Assembly (NCBI RefSeq): GCF_001021165.1
Contig: NZ_AZAY01000008.1
Coordinates: 1 to 64,000, forward strand
DNA: 64,000 nucleotides
Origin: Marinitoga sp. 1197
GTDB lineage: Bacteria > Thermotogota > Thermotogae > Petrotogales > Petrotogaceae
Direction: 5' to 3'
Shown in pieces: positions 43,740 to 52,192 of this stretch. A program made the translations under genes and the position numbers. How positions within the stretch are numbered: position 1 is the first letter of the stretch; each line of letters opens with the position of its first letter. The notes under the pieces were generated by a model that saw only the letters and a program-made list of their open reading frames with translations, was not told where the DNA came from and did no database searches.

Positions 43740-45026
43740 TTAATTTTCTTCTTTTTCCTCTTCTTCATTTTTTTGCTTTTCTTCAAAATTTTCAACTTCA
43801 ACTATTTCAACTTTTTCTGTGATATGTTCGGCAACTTTTTTACTTAAAATATCCCACATTAAGTTTCCTAAGATTTCTGCATTTGAATATATAATTTCTT
43901 TGGCTTTATCATGTGGAAGCCTATACATGTGTGCGAATGAGTGTATTGCTTCATTTAATTCCTTCTCTTCTACTTTTATATTATTTTCTTCTGCGATTTT
44001 ATTTATTATTGTCATTTCTTTTATGGATTTTAAAGCTTGTTCTTTTAATTCGTTTATGTATGCCTCTTCTCCACCGTGTTTTTCTAATTCTTCTTCGTAT
44101 TTTCCATTTTGTTTAACTCTTTCTAATGTTTTTTCAACAAAATCATCAATTGTTTCGTCTGATACATCAACTTCAACGTATTTGTGTAATTCAGCCAAGA
44201 TGTAATTCTTTATATAATCATCTTTCCATACTTTAAATGAATCTGCTCCTTCCTTAGCTAATTTTTCTTTTAATTCAAGTACAGAATTTATTTCAGCATC
44301 TAATGTTTTAGCAATATCATCAGTTAACTCAGGAACAATTCTTTTATATACTCCTTCAACGTTTATTTGATATAAATATTTTTTGTCTTCAAATTCTCTG
44401 TTGATTTCAACATAATCTCCCTTTTTCTTTCCAATTAAATCTGTAACCATAGGTCTTTTATCTTCTTCGTATAACACATATTCGCTTTCTTTATCTTTAA
44501 ACAATTCTTTACCTTCTGCGTTTAAAACTGTATATTTTACTTTAACAAGATCTCCAATTTCTGCTGGTTCATCTTTTTCTTCTAAAATAGGATTTTCTTC
44601 AAGTAAATCTTTTATTCTATCTTCTACAAATTTTTCAACAACTTCTTTTTCCGTTGGAACTTCAACTTTTATTTCTTCGAATTTTGTAGAAACAACTTCC
44701 GGGTGTTCGTGCATTAATACTTCAACTTCTGCTGAATCATTATCCAATGCAAACGATTCAATATATGGACCAAATAAAACCTTTTCATCTTTAAACGAAT
44801 CTTCAACCTTTTCTATTAATATTTCTCTAACCATTTCTACGAAATCTTCACCAAATTTTATTTTCATAACCTTTTTTGGGACTTTACCTTTTCTAAATCC
44901 ATGAAATGTGTATCTTTGATTTAATTCTCTAACTATCTGGTTTTCAGCGTTGTCAATATCCTTTTTATCAAATTTTACCAAATATCTTTTTACATTTTTT
45001 TCTTCCGATATAATTTCCTTTTGCAT
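43740..45026 (-). CDS. tig: Trigger factor chaperone / peptidyl-prolyl isomerase
   Basis: Ribosome-bound chaperone that shelters nascent chains. The ribosome-binding signature GFRKGKVP is at 43-50, an FKBP-like isomerase domain lies near 150-240 (A-E-I-G-D-L-V-K-V-K-Y), and the long helical C-terminal domain follows, ending in an acidic Glu-rich tail. The 428-aa length is normal. Start at ATG 45026, with AAGGAG eight bases upstream; the in-frame GTG at 45035 follows the ribosome site too closely. clpP/clpX/lon, often next to tig, are not here. Confidence 0.95.
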   Translation of the reverse strand: MQKEIISEEKNVKRYLVKFDKKDIDNAENQIVRELNQRYTFHGFRKGKVPKKVMKIKFGEDFVEMVREILIEKVEDSFKDEKVLFGPYIESFALDNDSAEVEVLMHEHPEVVSTKFEEIKVEVPTEKEVVEKFVEDRIKDLLEENPILEEKDEPAEIGDLVKVKYTVLNAEGKELFKDKESEYVLYEEDKRPMVTDLIGKKKGDYVEINREFEDKKYLYQINVEGVYKRIVPELTDDIAKTLDAEINSVLELKEKLAKEGADSFKVWKDDYIKNYILAELHKYVEVDVSDETIDDFVEKTLERVKQNGKYEEELEKHGGEEAYINELKEQALKSIKEMTIINKIAEENNIKVEEKELNEAIHSFAHMYRLPHDKAKEIIYSNAEILGNLMWDILSKKVAEHITEKVEIVEVENFEEKQKNEEEEKEEN

Positions 45027-45044
45027 TCTTAACACTCCTTTTTT

Positions 45045-45089
45045 AAAATTATTTCAATTAAAATTATTTCAATTAAAATTATTTCTATT
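45045..45089. repeat. Three tandem 15-bp units upstream of tig
   Basis: AAAATTATTTCAATT occurs at 45045-45059 and 45060-45074, and with one mismatch at 45075-45089. The array lies between the tig ribosome site and a minus-strand TATAAT (45099-45094), so it would be in the tig 5' untranslated region. It is not a CRISPR array: there are no spacers. Confidence 0.8.
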
Positions 45090-45239
45090 TCATATTATAC
45101 AAGGAATATATCTTAATACTGTTAAAATTAGGTCAAAATAGGATTTCGGGGACGTAATAACTTTTATAACTTTTCTTTCTATTAATCTTTTTTTTTTGAA
45201 AAAAATGTTGTATAATAAAAAGGGGATGGAGGTGGAATT

Positions 45240-46892
45240 TTGAACAAAAAAAGTATAAGAACTTTATTGTTTAATCATTCATTTATTATTGTATTATTAC
45301 TATCTTTAATAATGATTATAATCATTATGTTTTCAATAAACATTTTTTTTAAAAAAATGTACAACTCGACAATAAAACAATCTGTAATATCTGTAAATAG
45401 ATACTTTAATAGTAATTTGAAGTATCTGGATTATTATAGTGTTGAATATGAAAATATTGTTAAAAATTTTCTTGATGAAGTATATGTGATGTACTTTAAT
45501 AAAAATTTTTCAGAAAAATATAACAAGTTAAAGAGTTCGTATATTAAAGATAAACAGTTTATTAAAGATATAAATTATTATATAATAAATAAGGATGGTG
45601 TGATTACAGAGACGGATTATCAAAAAGATTTAGGATTAAATATATCCAAAAGAGTACCAACTTTTTGGAAAAAATTAAATACAAAATTAAAGGAAAATGG
45701 AGAATATATAGAAAAGATATCATTTGAATTGAAAACAAATTTACCACGTATATATGGGTATAAAATTTTAAACGATGGAGAAATTTTTGAAGTGGGTATA
45801 TTATTAAATGATAGAGCTGTTCCTAATTTCTTTAAAGAAATATCTTCTGTTAAATTTAATTTTATTGAAGGAATATATGTTTATAACATTTCATATATTC
45901 CGTTTTCATTTGAATCTCCTTTTTTAGATGATAAGGAAAAATTAATATTTGATGATATTGATTATTTTAATAATAGTTCAGATTATATTATAAGAGAAAA
46001 GGTTAATGGAGAAAAAACGTTCGTTTATTTAAAGTGGAGACCTGATGAGGATTATACATTAACTGCTTTGACAAAAATAGAGATTGATTTTTCCGAGTTG
46101 ATAAAAACAAAAAATTATATTATTTTTATATCTTTGTTGGTAACGGCGATATTTTTATTTGTTTTTACGATATATCTGTATTATAATGCCAGAAAGGTGG
46201 AAAAACCTTTACAACAATTGATTCGTAATATTGAAAATGGAAAAATTGATGAAATAGAAACAGCTATTTTTGAAATAGATACATTGATAAAGTATTATTC
46301 TCATTTACTTTCAGAGCTGGTGAAAAAAGCTAATGAAGAGGAAGAAGAATTGCTAAATTTAAAGAAAAAACTTGAAAACATTGAAAAAGAAAAGAATATG
46401 TTATATGATATAGCATTAAAAGATGAATTAACAAAATTATTTAACAAAAAAGGAGCGGAAAAGGTTTTTCAAAGGGTAATAAGCAATAATGAGAGTTTTT
46501 GTGTAATTTATATAAATTTAGATAATTTAAAAAATGTGAAAAAAGCATTTGGTGAAAATATATCAGATGATTTGATAAAAGATTTTGTAGAAATAGTAAA
46601 GAAGACTATCAGAGACAGGGATTTTATATTTAGGCTTAGTGATGATGAATTTTTAATTTTGTTGAGATTTGTTAATATAGAAATATCTCAGAAAATATTA
46701 AAAAGATTAGTGGAATATGTAAAGAAATTTAACATAACTACAGATAAGGATTATAAGATATCAATGAGTTATGGATTATTGGAATATACTGGTCAGGATA
46801 TTAAAGATATTATAACGGATGCGAGAAAAAAAATGGAAGATATGAAAGAAAAAAAGAAAGAAATTTTAAAAAGGTTGAAAAATAAAAGGTAA
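45240..46892 (+). CDS. Membrane sensor with degenerate GGDEF (SDDEF) domain
   Basis: A 550-aa membrane receptor. One membrane helix at about 13-35 and another at about 288-310 bracket an extracytoplasmic domain of about 250 residues, which looks like a Cache-type sensor by its position and Y-Y-I-I-N-K-D-G-V-I-T-E-T-D pattern. A HAMP-like linker and coiled coil follow, then a GGDEF fold in which the active site reads SDDEF (about 467-471) and the metal motif is I-N-L-D-N-L-K. Cyclase activity is therefore unlikely. R-D-R-D five residues before SDDEF keeps the RxxD product-binding site, so it may be a cyclic di-GMP receptor. TTG start after GGAGGTG; TATAAT at 45211-45216. Confidence 0.82.
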   Translation: MNKKSIRTLLFNHSFIIVLLLSLIMIIIIMFSINIFFKKMYNSTIKQSVISVNRYFNSNLKYLDYYSVEYENIVKNFLDEVYVMYFNKNFSEKYNKLKSSYIKDKQFIKDINYYIINKDGVITETDYQKDLGLNISKRVPTFWKKLNTKLKENGEYIEKISFELKTNLPRIYGYKILNDGEIFEVGILLNDRAVPNFFKEISSVKFNFIEGIYVYNISYIPFSFESPFLDDKEKLIFDDIDYFNNSSDYIIREKVNGEKTFVYLKWRPDEDYTLTALTKIEIDFSELIKTKNYIIFISLLVTAIFLFVFTIYLYYNARKVEKPLQQLIRNIENGKIDEIETAIFEIDTLIKYYSHLLSELVKKANEEEEELLNLKKKLENIEKEKNMLYDIALKDELTKLFNKKGAEKVFQRVISNNESFCVIYINLDNLKNVKKAFGENISDDLIKDFVEIVKKTIRDRDFIFRLSDDEFLILLRFVNIEISQKILKRLVEYVKKFNITTDKDYKISMSYGLLEYTGQDIKDIITDARKKMEDMKEKKKEILKRLKNKR

Positions 46893-46903
46893 GGAGAAAA
46901 AAT

Positions 46904-47548
46904 ATGGAAATAGTGCCTTTTTATAGAAAAAAAAATGTAGAAGTTTATTTATTTATAATGCCACCTTTTGGAGTAAATACATATGTGATTAAATCAAATA
47001 AAACTATAATTATAGTGGATCCTGGTTGTGGAAATCAACATATTTTTAATTATTTTGGAGTAGAAAATTTCAAATATAAAGGAGTTTTAGTTACTCATAC
47101 GCATTACGATCATATAGCTGGGCTAAATGAATTTGATAAATTTCATATAATGATTCCTCATAAGGAAATAATAGGGTTAAAAGATAAATCCAGAAATTTG
47201 AGTTATATGTTTGGTGAAGAGTTTGAAACCAATATAAATTACACAGAAATTTACGAAGGTTATTATGATTTTGGTGGTTTAAAATTTATGGCATCTTATT
47301 ATTCAGGCCATACACCGGGTTCTATGATTTATGATTTTGGTGATTTTATTTTTACAGGTGATTTTATATTTTGTGACTCTGTTGGCAGAACAGATTTGCC
47401 TTATGGAGATGAAAAGGTTATGTTTGAATCATTAAAAAAATTTGATGAATATATAAAATCGAAAGAGGAGACAGTATTAATCATGCCAGGACATATGGAA
47501 ATATGTTATTTGAAAGATTTAAAAAAGAATAATATATTTTTAATTTAA
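46904..47548 (+). CDS. Metallo-beta-lactamase-fold hydrolase (glyoxalase II-like)
   Basis: A 214-aa cytoplasmic metal hydrolase. The MBL metal motif H-x-H-x-D-H is present as T-H-T-H-Y-D-H near 66-72, the third-site His in S-G-H-T-P-G near 144, the bridging Asp in F-T-G-D-F near 160 and the last His in M-P-G-H-M near 198. The layout and size are like glyoxalase II-related proteins; the substrate is not known. It lies 12 bases after the sensor gene and 25 bases before purB, in the same direction, and may share their transcript. Confidence 0.88.
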   Translation: MEIVPFYRKKNVEVYLFIMPPFGVNTYVIKSNKTIIIVDPGCGNQHIFNYFGVENFKYKGVLVTHTHYDHIAGLNEFDKFHIMIPHKEIIGLKDKSRNLSYMFGEEFETNINYTEIYEGYYDFGGLKFMASYYSGHTPGSMIYDFGDFIFTGDFIFCDSVGRTDLPYGDEKVMFESLKKFDEYIKSKEETVLIMPGHMEICYLKDLKKNNIFLI

Positions 47549-47573
47549 AAAAATAAATTTCTGGAGGTAAAAA

Positions 47574-48869
47574 ATGATTGATCGATATGCGCTTTCACCT
47601 GTAAAAGAAATATGGTCAGAGGAAGAAAAATATAAAAGATGGTTGGAGATTGAGTTATCAGTAATAGATGCATTTGAAGAAAAAAATATAGCACCAAAAG
47701 GTACGGCTAAAAAGATCAGGAATCAGGCTAAAATTGACGTAGAAAAAATTTTAAAAATTGAAAGTATAGTAGATCATGATGTAATTGCGTTTATTAAATC
47801 AATTACAGATAATATGGGGGATGAGGCAAGATATTTCCACAAGGGATTAACATCTTCTGATATAGTAGATACAGCATGGTCTTTAGGTTTAAAAAGAGCA
47901 GGAGAAATAATATTAGAAGAGATGAAAAAATTATCCCAGATTCTAAAAGAAAAAGCTATAAAATATAAATATTTATCCACAGTTGGAAGATCTCATGGCG
48001 TTCATGCTGAACCGACATCATTTGGTTTAAAAATGTTATCATATCTTGCTGAATTGGAGAGAAATATAAAACGATTTGAAATATCTATTGAAAATATATC
48101 TTATGGAAAATTAAGTGGGGCAGTAGGAAATTATGCAAATATAGATCCGGAAATAGAAAAAATAGCATTGAACAAATTAGGATTAAAACCAGAAACAGTA
48201 GCAACGCAGGTTGTTCCAAGGGATAGACATGCAGAATTTTTATCTTCATTAGCGTTAATTGGTGCTGGAATTGAAAGAATAGCTGTTGAAATTAGACATT
48301 TACAAAAAACAGAAGTATTAGAAGCTCAGGAACCATTTAAAAAAGGTCAAAGAGGATCTTCCGCAATGCCGCATAAAAAGAACCCTATATTATGCGAAAG
48401 GTTAACTGGAATGGCGAGAATGTTGCGAAGCTACACTGTTTCCGGTTATGAAAATATAGCTCTATGGCATGAAAGAGATATATCTCATTCTTCTGTGGAA
48501 AGGGTATTTTTACCAGATGCAACATTAATAGCATTTTATATGGTCAAAAAAGTTCAATATCTTATAGATAATCTAATTGTGAATGAAGATAGAATAAAGG
48601 AAACATTTGAAAAGTCATATAATCTTGTATATTCTCAGAGAGTATTGCTATCATTAATAGATAAAGGCCTAAGTCGTGAAGAAAGCTATAAATTTGTTCA
48701 AAAATATGCATTAAAAGCATGGGAAGAAAGAAAAGACTTTAAAAAAATATTATGGGAAAATAGTAGAATAAAAGAGTTATTTAAGTCCGAAGAATTTGAT
48801 GAAATATTTACTCCTGATTATTATTTAAGAAATATTGATGCAATATATGAAAGATTCAATTTAAAATAA
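47574..48869 (+). CDS. purB: Adenylosuccinate lyase
   Basis: Catalyses two fumarate-releasing steps of purine synthesis: SAICAR to AICAR and adenylosuccinate to AMP. The superfamily signature is present as GSSAMPHKKNP near 262-272, with T-S-S-D-I-V-D-T near 88 and the catalytic His segment G-R-S-H-G-V-H-A-E-P near 140. At 431 aa it is of the shorter B. subtilis/Thermotoga type. Ribosome site GGAGG, and a hairpin follows the gene. No other pur genes are adjacent. Confidence 0.95.
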   Translation: MIDRYALSPVKEIWSEEEKYKRWLEIELSVIDAFEEKNIAPKGTAKKIRNQAKIDVEKILKIESIVDHDVIAFIKSITDNMGDEARYFHKGLTSSDIVDTAWSLGLKRAGEIILEEMKKLSQILKEKAIKYKYLSTVGRSHGVHAEPTSFGLKMLSYLAELERNIKRFEISIENISYGKLSGAVGNYANIDPEIEKIALNKLGLKPETVATQVVPRDRHAEFLSSLALIGAGIERIAVEIRHLQKTEVLEAQEPFKKGQRGSSAMPHKKNPILCERLTGMARMLRSYTVSGYENIALWHERDISHSSVERVFLPDATLIAFYMVKKVQYLIDNLIVNEDRIKETFEKSYNLVYSQRVLLSLIDKGLSREESYKFVQKYALKAWEERKDFKKILWENSRIKELFKSEEFDEIFTPDYYLRNIDAIYERFNLK

Positions 48870-48903
48870 AAAATGAGAATTTGGAATTGAACAAAATAAA
48901 AAG

Positions 48904-48932
48904 CAAAATCCCCGAAAACGGGGATTTTGTTA
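48904..48932 (+). terminator. purB terminator
   Basis: CAAAATCCCC (48904-48913) pairs perfectly with 48920-48929 around a six-base loop; it could also end the minus-strand ispE transcript about 100 bases further on. Confidence 0.85.
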
Positions 48933-49033
48933 ATTTAAGATTGTGTGCAGTTATATCTTTTCGATCATATAATGCTCAATATGGTAATTTATTTTTTTCT
49001 TAATTACCCACACTTTTCGTGGAAAAACTATTT

Positions 49034-49795
49034 TTATATATATTGTATTGAAAATATAGTGCTACCAGACCCACTCATTAAAGAAATAATAGAATTTTTA
49101 TCCATATTTTCTTTAATTCTTTTTAATTTTGGATATTTTGGAAAAACCACCTGCTCAAAGATATTAAATGTATTTTCTTTTACTTTTATATAATCTCTTT
49201 CTTTTAATCCTTCATATAACTTCATTGGATCGCCGAATCTTGTTAATTTACTCCAACTTTTATCTATTTCATTATACATTTCTGGTGTGGATATATGAAT
49301 ACCAGGAAAATTAAATTCAAAATTTAATTTTAGAGGTTCTAAGAAAGTTAATTTGTCACCAATCCCTTCAGCAATAGCAGTACCACCAAAAATTAAAAAT
49401 GGAACGTCTCCTCCAACCTTTGCACCAATTTCAATAATATCATTATCAGAGATATTATATTCATCTTTTAAAAATCTTAAAACAGCGGCAGCATCAGCGC
49501 TTCCGCCGCCAATGCCTCCACCTTCTGGCAATTTTTTGCTTAAATGTATTTTCAAATTAAACCTATATTCCGTTAAGTTCTTAAATGTATCTATAGCTTT
49601 TTTTATCAAGTTATTATTCCAAGGGAAATTCAATTCAGGAGACGACGTAAACATTTCTTTTTCAGCAAATTCAATATCTATTTCATCATATAAAGGAATA
49701 CTTTGGAAAATCGTTAGAATATTATGATAGTTATCGACTCGTTTTTCTATAACATCCAAAAAGAGATTAACCTTCGCATAAGCTTTTAAAAGCAT
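49034..49795 (-). CDS. ispE: 4-diphosphocytidyl-2-C-methyl-D-erythritol kinase
   Basis: GHMP kinase of the non-mevalonate (MEP) isoprenoid pathway; it phosphorylates CDP-methylerythritol at the 2-hydroxyl. Visible marks are the N-terminal A-Y-A-K-V-N-L-F-L-D with the catalytic Lys at 8, the ATP loop LPEGGGIGGGSADAA near 89-103, and the C-terminal M-S-G-S-G-S-T-I-F loop. At 253 aa it is slightly short at the C terminus, but all motifs are intact. Its start overlaps the last base of the Nudix gene stop, so these genes form an operon with hslV. Confidence 0.93.
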   Translation of the reverse strand: MLLKAYAKVNLFLDVIEKRVDNYHNILTIFQSIPLYDEIDIEFAEKEMFTSSPELNFPWNNNLIKKAIDTFKNLTEYRFNLKIHLSKKLPEGGGIGGGSADAAAVLRFLKDEYNISDNDIIEIGAKVGGDVPFLIFGGTAIAEGIGDKLTFLEPLKLNFEFNFPGIHISTPEMYNEIDKSWSKLTRFGDPMKLYEGLKERDYIKVKENTFNIFEQVVFPKYPKLKRIKENMDKNSIISLMSGSGSTIFSIQYI

Positions 49796-50379
49796 TAAAT
49801 CACCTCTAAGGCTCTTAATGCTATTTTAGACCAACCCTCAAATTCTCCATTGAAATCTTTAAACTCTGTTTCGTTTAGCCAAAGTTCTTTAAAGTTTTCT
49901 TTTTCTTTAATATTAACATTTGTAACATATGCAATAAATAAAACACCAAGATGAACCCTTGAAACTTCTGTAGAATCATCTAAAATAAGACCGACGTATT
50001 CTAATGATTTTAATTCATCAATATATAATTCTTCATTTAATTCTCTGTTTAATCCGTTATAAAATGTTAATTCTGAATTTTTATTTTTATCTATTGGATT
50101 AATGTGGCCGCCAATTCCAACACTATATAAATTATGTAATCTTTTTTCTGTTTGCTTTTTAGTCCTTTGAACTACTAATATTTTATTTTTTTTGTTCTTG
50201 ATAACGACATAAGGAATTATTTGTTTTGTTGATTCATCTTTTTCGGCAATTTCTCTATCAATAAAATATGCATTATTAAATATTTTTTCTAAAATATTTT
50301 GCTCAACAATTGTAAATCCATTATAAAAGTTTATATCATTTAATATTTCATTGTCAATTACCCAAACTTTTTCTTTCAT
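49795..50379 (-). CDS. Nudix-type hydrolase with N-terminal extension
   Basis: A 194-aa protein with the Nudix core near 95-130: G-G-H-I-N-P then [11 protein letters not shown], matching the G-x5-E-x7-R-E-U-x-E-E pattern although the first Glu position is shifted by an insert (I-D-K-N-K-N-S-E). The first 60 residues are an additional domain (V-W-V-I-D-N-E-I-L) seen in some Thermotogota and Firmicutes Nudix proteins. The substrate, probably a nucleoside diphosphate derivative, is unknown. Start ATG overlaps the hslV stop (ATGA). Confidence 0.82.
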   Translation of the reverse strand: MKEKVWVIDNEILNDINFYNGFTIVEQNILEKIFNNAYFIDREIAEKDESTKQIIPYVVIKNKKNKILVVQRTKKQTEKRLHNLYSVGIGGHINPIDKNKNSELTFYNGLNRELNEELYIDELKSLEYVGLILDDSTEVSRVHLGVLFIAYVTNVNIKEKENFKELWLNETEFKDFNGEFEGWSKIALRALEVI

Positions 50380-50909
50380 TCAATAACCTCCACGGTAATA
50401 TTTTGATTTGTATAAATACAAATTTCTCCGGCTATTTTTAATGATTTTTCAGCGATTTCTTTTGCATCTAAGTCTGTGTTTTTTAACAAAGCTTTTGCTG
50501 CTGCAAGAGCATATGGCCCTCCAGAACCAATAGCCATCACATTTTCTTCTGGTTCAATTACCTCGCCATTACCGGAAATGAGTAGCAAGTAATCTTTATC
50601 ACCAACTAATAACATAGCTTCTAATTTTCTTAAAACTTTATCTGTTCTCCAATCTTTTGATAGTTCTACAGCAGCTTTTAATAAGTTTCCAGCATTTGCT
50701 CTATATTTTATTTCAAATCGCTCGAAAAGGGCTAGGGCATCAGCAACAGAACCTGCAAACCCCGCTATAACTTTTCCTTCACCAAGGCGTCTGACTTTTC
50801 GTGCTGTACCTTTAAAAACAGTATTTCCAAGAGTTATTTGCCCATCACCTGCTATTACAGTTTTTCCGTTTTTTCTTATTCCAACTATTGTGGTTCCTCT
50901 AAATTCCAT
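50376..50909 (-). CDS. hslV: HslV, proteolytic subunit of the HslUV protease
   Basis: Proteasome-like threonine protease. The mature N terminus T-T-I-V-G starts at residue 6, so five residues (MEFRG) are removed as a propeptide; T6 becomes the nucleophile. [21 protein letters not shown] and [10 protein letters not shown] are conserved, and 177 aa is normal. The unfoldase partner HslU usually follows hslV, but here a Nudix gene and ispE follow instead, and hslU is not in this window. First gene of a three-gene minus-strand operon, ribosome site GAGGTGA. Confidence 0.96.
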   Translation of the reverse strand: MEFRGTTIVGIRKNGKTVIAGDGQITLGNTVFKGTARKVRRLGEGKVIAGFAGSVADALALFERFEIKYRANAGNLLKAAVELSKDWRTDKVLRKLEAMLLVGDKDYLLLISGNGEVIEPEENVMAIGSGGPYALAAAKALLKNTDLDAKEIAEKSLKIAGEICIYTNQNITVEVIE

Positions 50910-51067
50910 TGTATCACCTCAGTTCCTAAGAAATTTTTAAGTATAATAATATATAATATAATTATATCCATATATCTTTAAGAGCGGACATTAATTGTTT
51001 TGTAAAGTAAATAAATTATAATTTTGTTGTATAACAAATAATATTATAGCATAAAGGGGGTAAAAAG

Positions 51068-51517
51068 ATGAAAAAGGTATTTTTAATTTTTGCAATTGTA
51101 ATTTTAATGTTAAATGTGGTGAATGCAGCAAAGCCTGTTTTTTCCTTGGATATAGTAATTCCAACATTAAAAGATATAACAGGACGATTTGATGCGATAT
51201 TATCCTTTGAAGATTTTTCAAGTTTAAAATATGGGTTTGATTCAGGATTTTATTTTCCATTTATAAAGTATTATTTATATGATTTAAAGGGAACTTTTGA
51301 TTTTAGCACTATTGTTGATACTATTGATTATAAGACAAAATTTTCTGTAATGGCAACATTTGGAAAAAGAGAAGCCTCAATAATTATAGAACAACCAATT
51401 TCATCAGACTTGGATTTTTCCACGAAATATGGAATAAAATTCTTTGTAGAGGGACTTGGAGGATATATGATATTAGAAACAACGTTAAAAGAAATATATA
51501 TAGGTTTTACATATTAA
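51068..51517 (+). CDS. Small secreted protein of unknown function
   Basis: A 149-aa protein with a clean signal peptide: M-K-K, hydrophobic core and V-V-N-A-A, with cleavage predicted after about residue 20. The mature part alternates hydrophobic and polar residues and ends in Y-I-G-F-T-Y, so it may be a small beta-rich envelope protein. No family is recognised. It has an AAGGGGG ribosome site and lies 12 bases upstream of a response regulator, so it is probably co-transcribed with the two-component system and may be linked to its signal. Confidence 0.55.
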   Translation: MKKVFLIFAIVILMLNVVNAAKPVFSLDIVIPTLKDITGRFDAILSFEDFSSLKYGFDSGFYFPFIKYYLYDLKGTFDFSTIVDTIDYKTKFSVMATFGKREASIIIEQPISSDLDFSTKYGIKFFVEGLGGYMILETTLKEIYIGFTY

Positions 51518-51529
51518 GAAGGGGTAAGT

Positions 51530-52192
51530 ATGTTTAAAATATTAATAATAGAAGATGATAAAAGTATTTCTAGACTTTTGGAATTAGAACTCAAACATGA
51601 GGGGTTCAAGGTTGATGTTGCTAATGATGGTAATGAAGGATTGGAAAAATATGAGCAATTTAAACCTGATATAATCATTCTGGATTTGATGTTACCCGGG
51701 ATGGATGGTATGGAAATTGCAGATTCTATAAGAAATTATGACCACAATGTTGGAATAATAATGCTTACAGCAAAAGGGGATTTAAAATCAAGAATAGAGG
51801 GTTTAAAAACTGGAGCAGATGATTATGTTGTGAAGCCTTTTGAAATAGAAGAGTTATTGGCAAGAATAGAAGCTCTACTAAGAAGGCTTGGGAAACATGA
51901 GGTGTTAAGCGTATCAAATATAGAGCTGGATTCAGAAAAAATGGAAGTTAAAGTAAAAGGAAAAGAGATTAATCTTACATTAACAGAATTTAATTTGTTA
52001 AGATATTTGCTTGTAAACAGAAATAGTGTAATATCAAAAGAAAAATTACTTGAAGAAATCTGGGGATATGACGATCCAGAAAATATAAATCTGGTAGAGG
52101 TATATATTAATTATTTAAGAAAAAAACTTGGAAATGAAGGGAAAAAAATAAAGACTGTGAGAGGTGTTGGATACGTTTTCAAAGAAGAGTAA
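51530..52192 (+). CDS. OmpR/PhoB-family response regulator
   Basis: DNA-binding response regulator of 220 aa. The receiver domain has the acidic pair E8-D9-D10, phospho-acceptor D52 in I-L-D-L-M-L-P-G, T80 and K102 (V-K-P-F). The C-terminal winged helix contains L-T-E-F-N-L-L-R-Y-L and ends in T-V-R-G-V-G-Y-V-F, as in PhoB/OmpR. The histidine kinase gene overlaps its 3' end, so the pair is a cognate two-component system. The stimulus and target genes cannot be told from sequence. Confidence 0.95.
   Translation: MFKILIIEDDKSISRLLELELKHEGFKVDVANDGNEGLEKYEQFKPDIIILDLMLPGMDGMEIADSIRNYDHNVGIIMLTAKGDLKSRIEGLKTGADDYVVKPFEIEELLARIEALLRRLGKHEVLSVSNIELDSEKMEVKVKGKEINLTLTEFNLLRYLLVNRNSVISKEKLLEEIWGYDDPENINLVEVYINYLRKKLGNEGKKIKTVRGVGYVFKEE

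Noticed and set aside
45045-45089. CRISPR-like array
   Set aside because: The three 15-bp units are contiguous without spacers and no cas gene is present in the window.
48933-49033. Small gene between purB and ispE
   Set aside because: A five-residue frame and a weak CCAC/GTGG hairpin are all that can be found; a short plus-strand ORF at 48945 runs into ispE and has no ribosome site.
49353-49727. 124-aa plus-strand ORF opposite ispE
   Set aside because: The Pro/Ser-rich sequence is the complement of the glycine-rich ATP loop of ispE.
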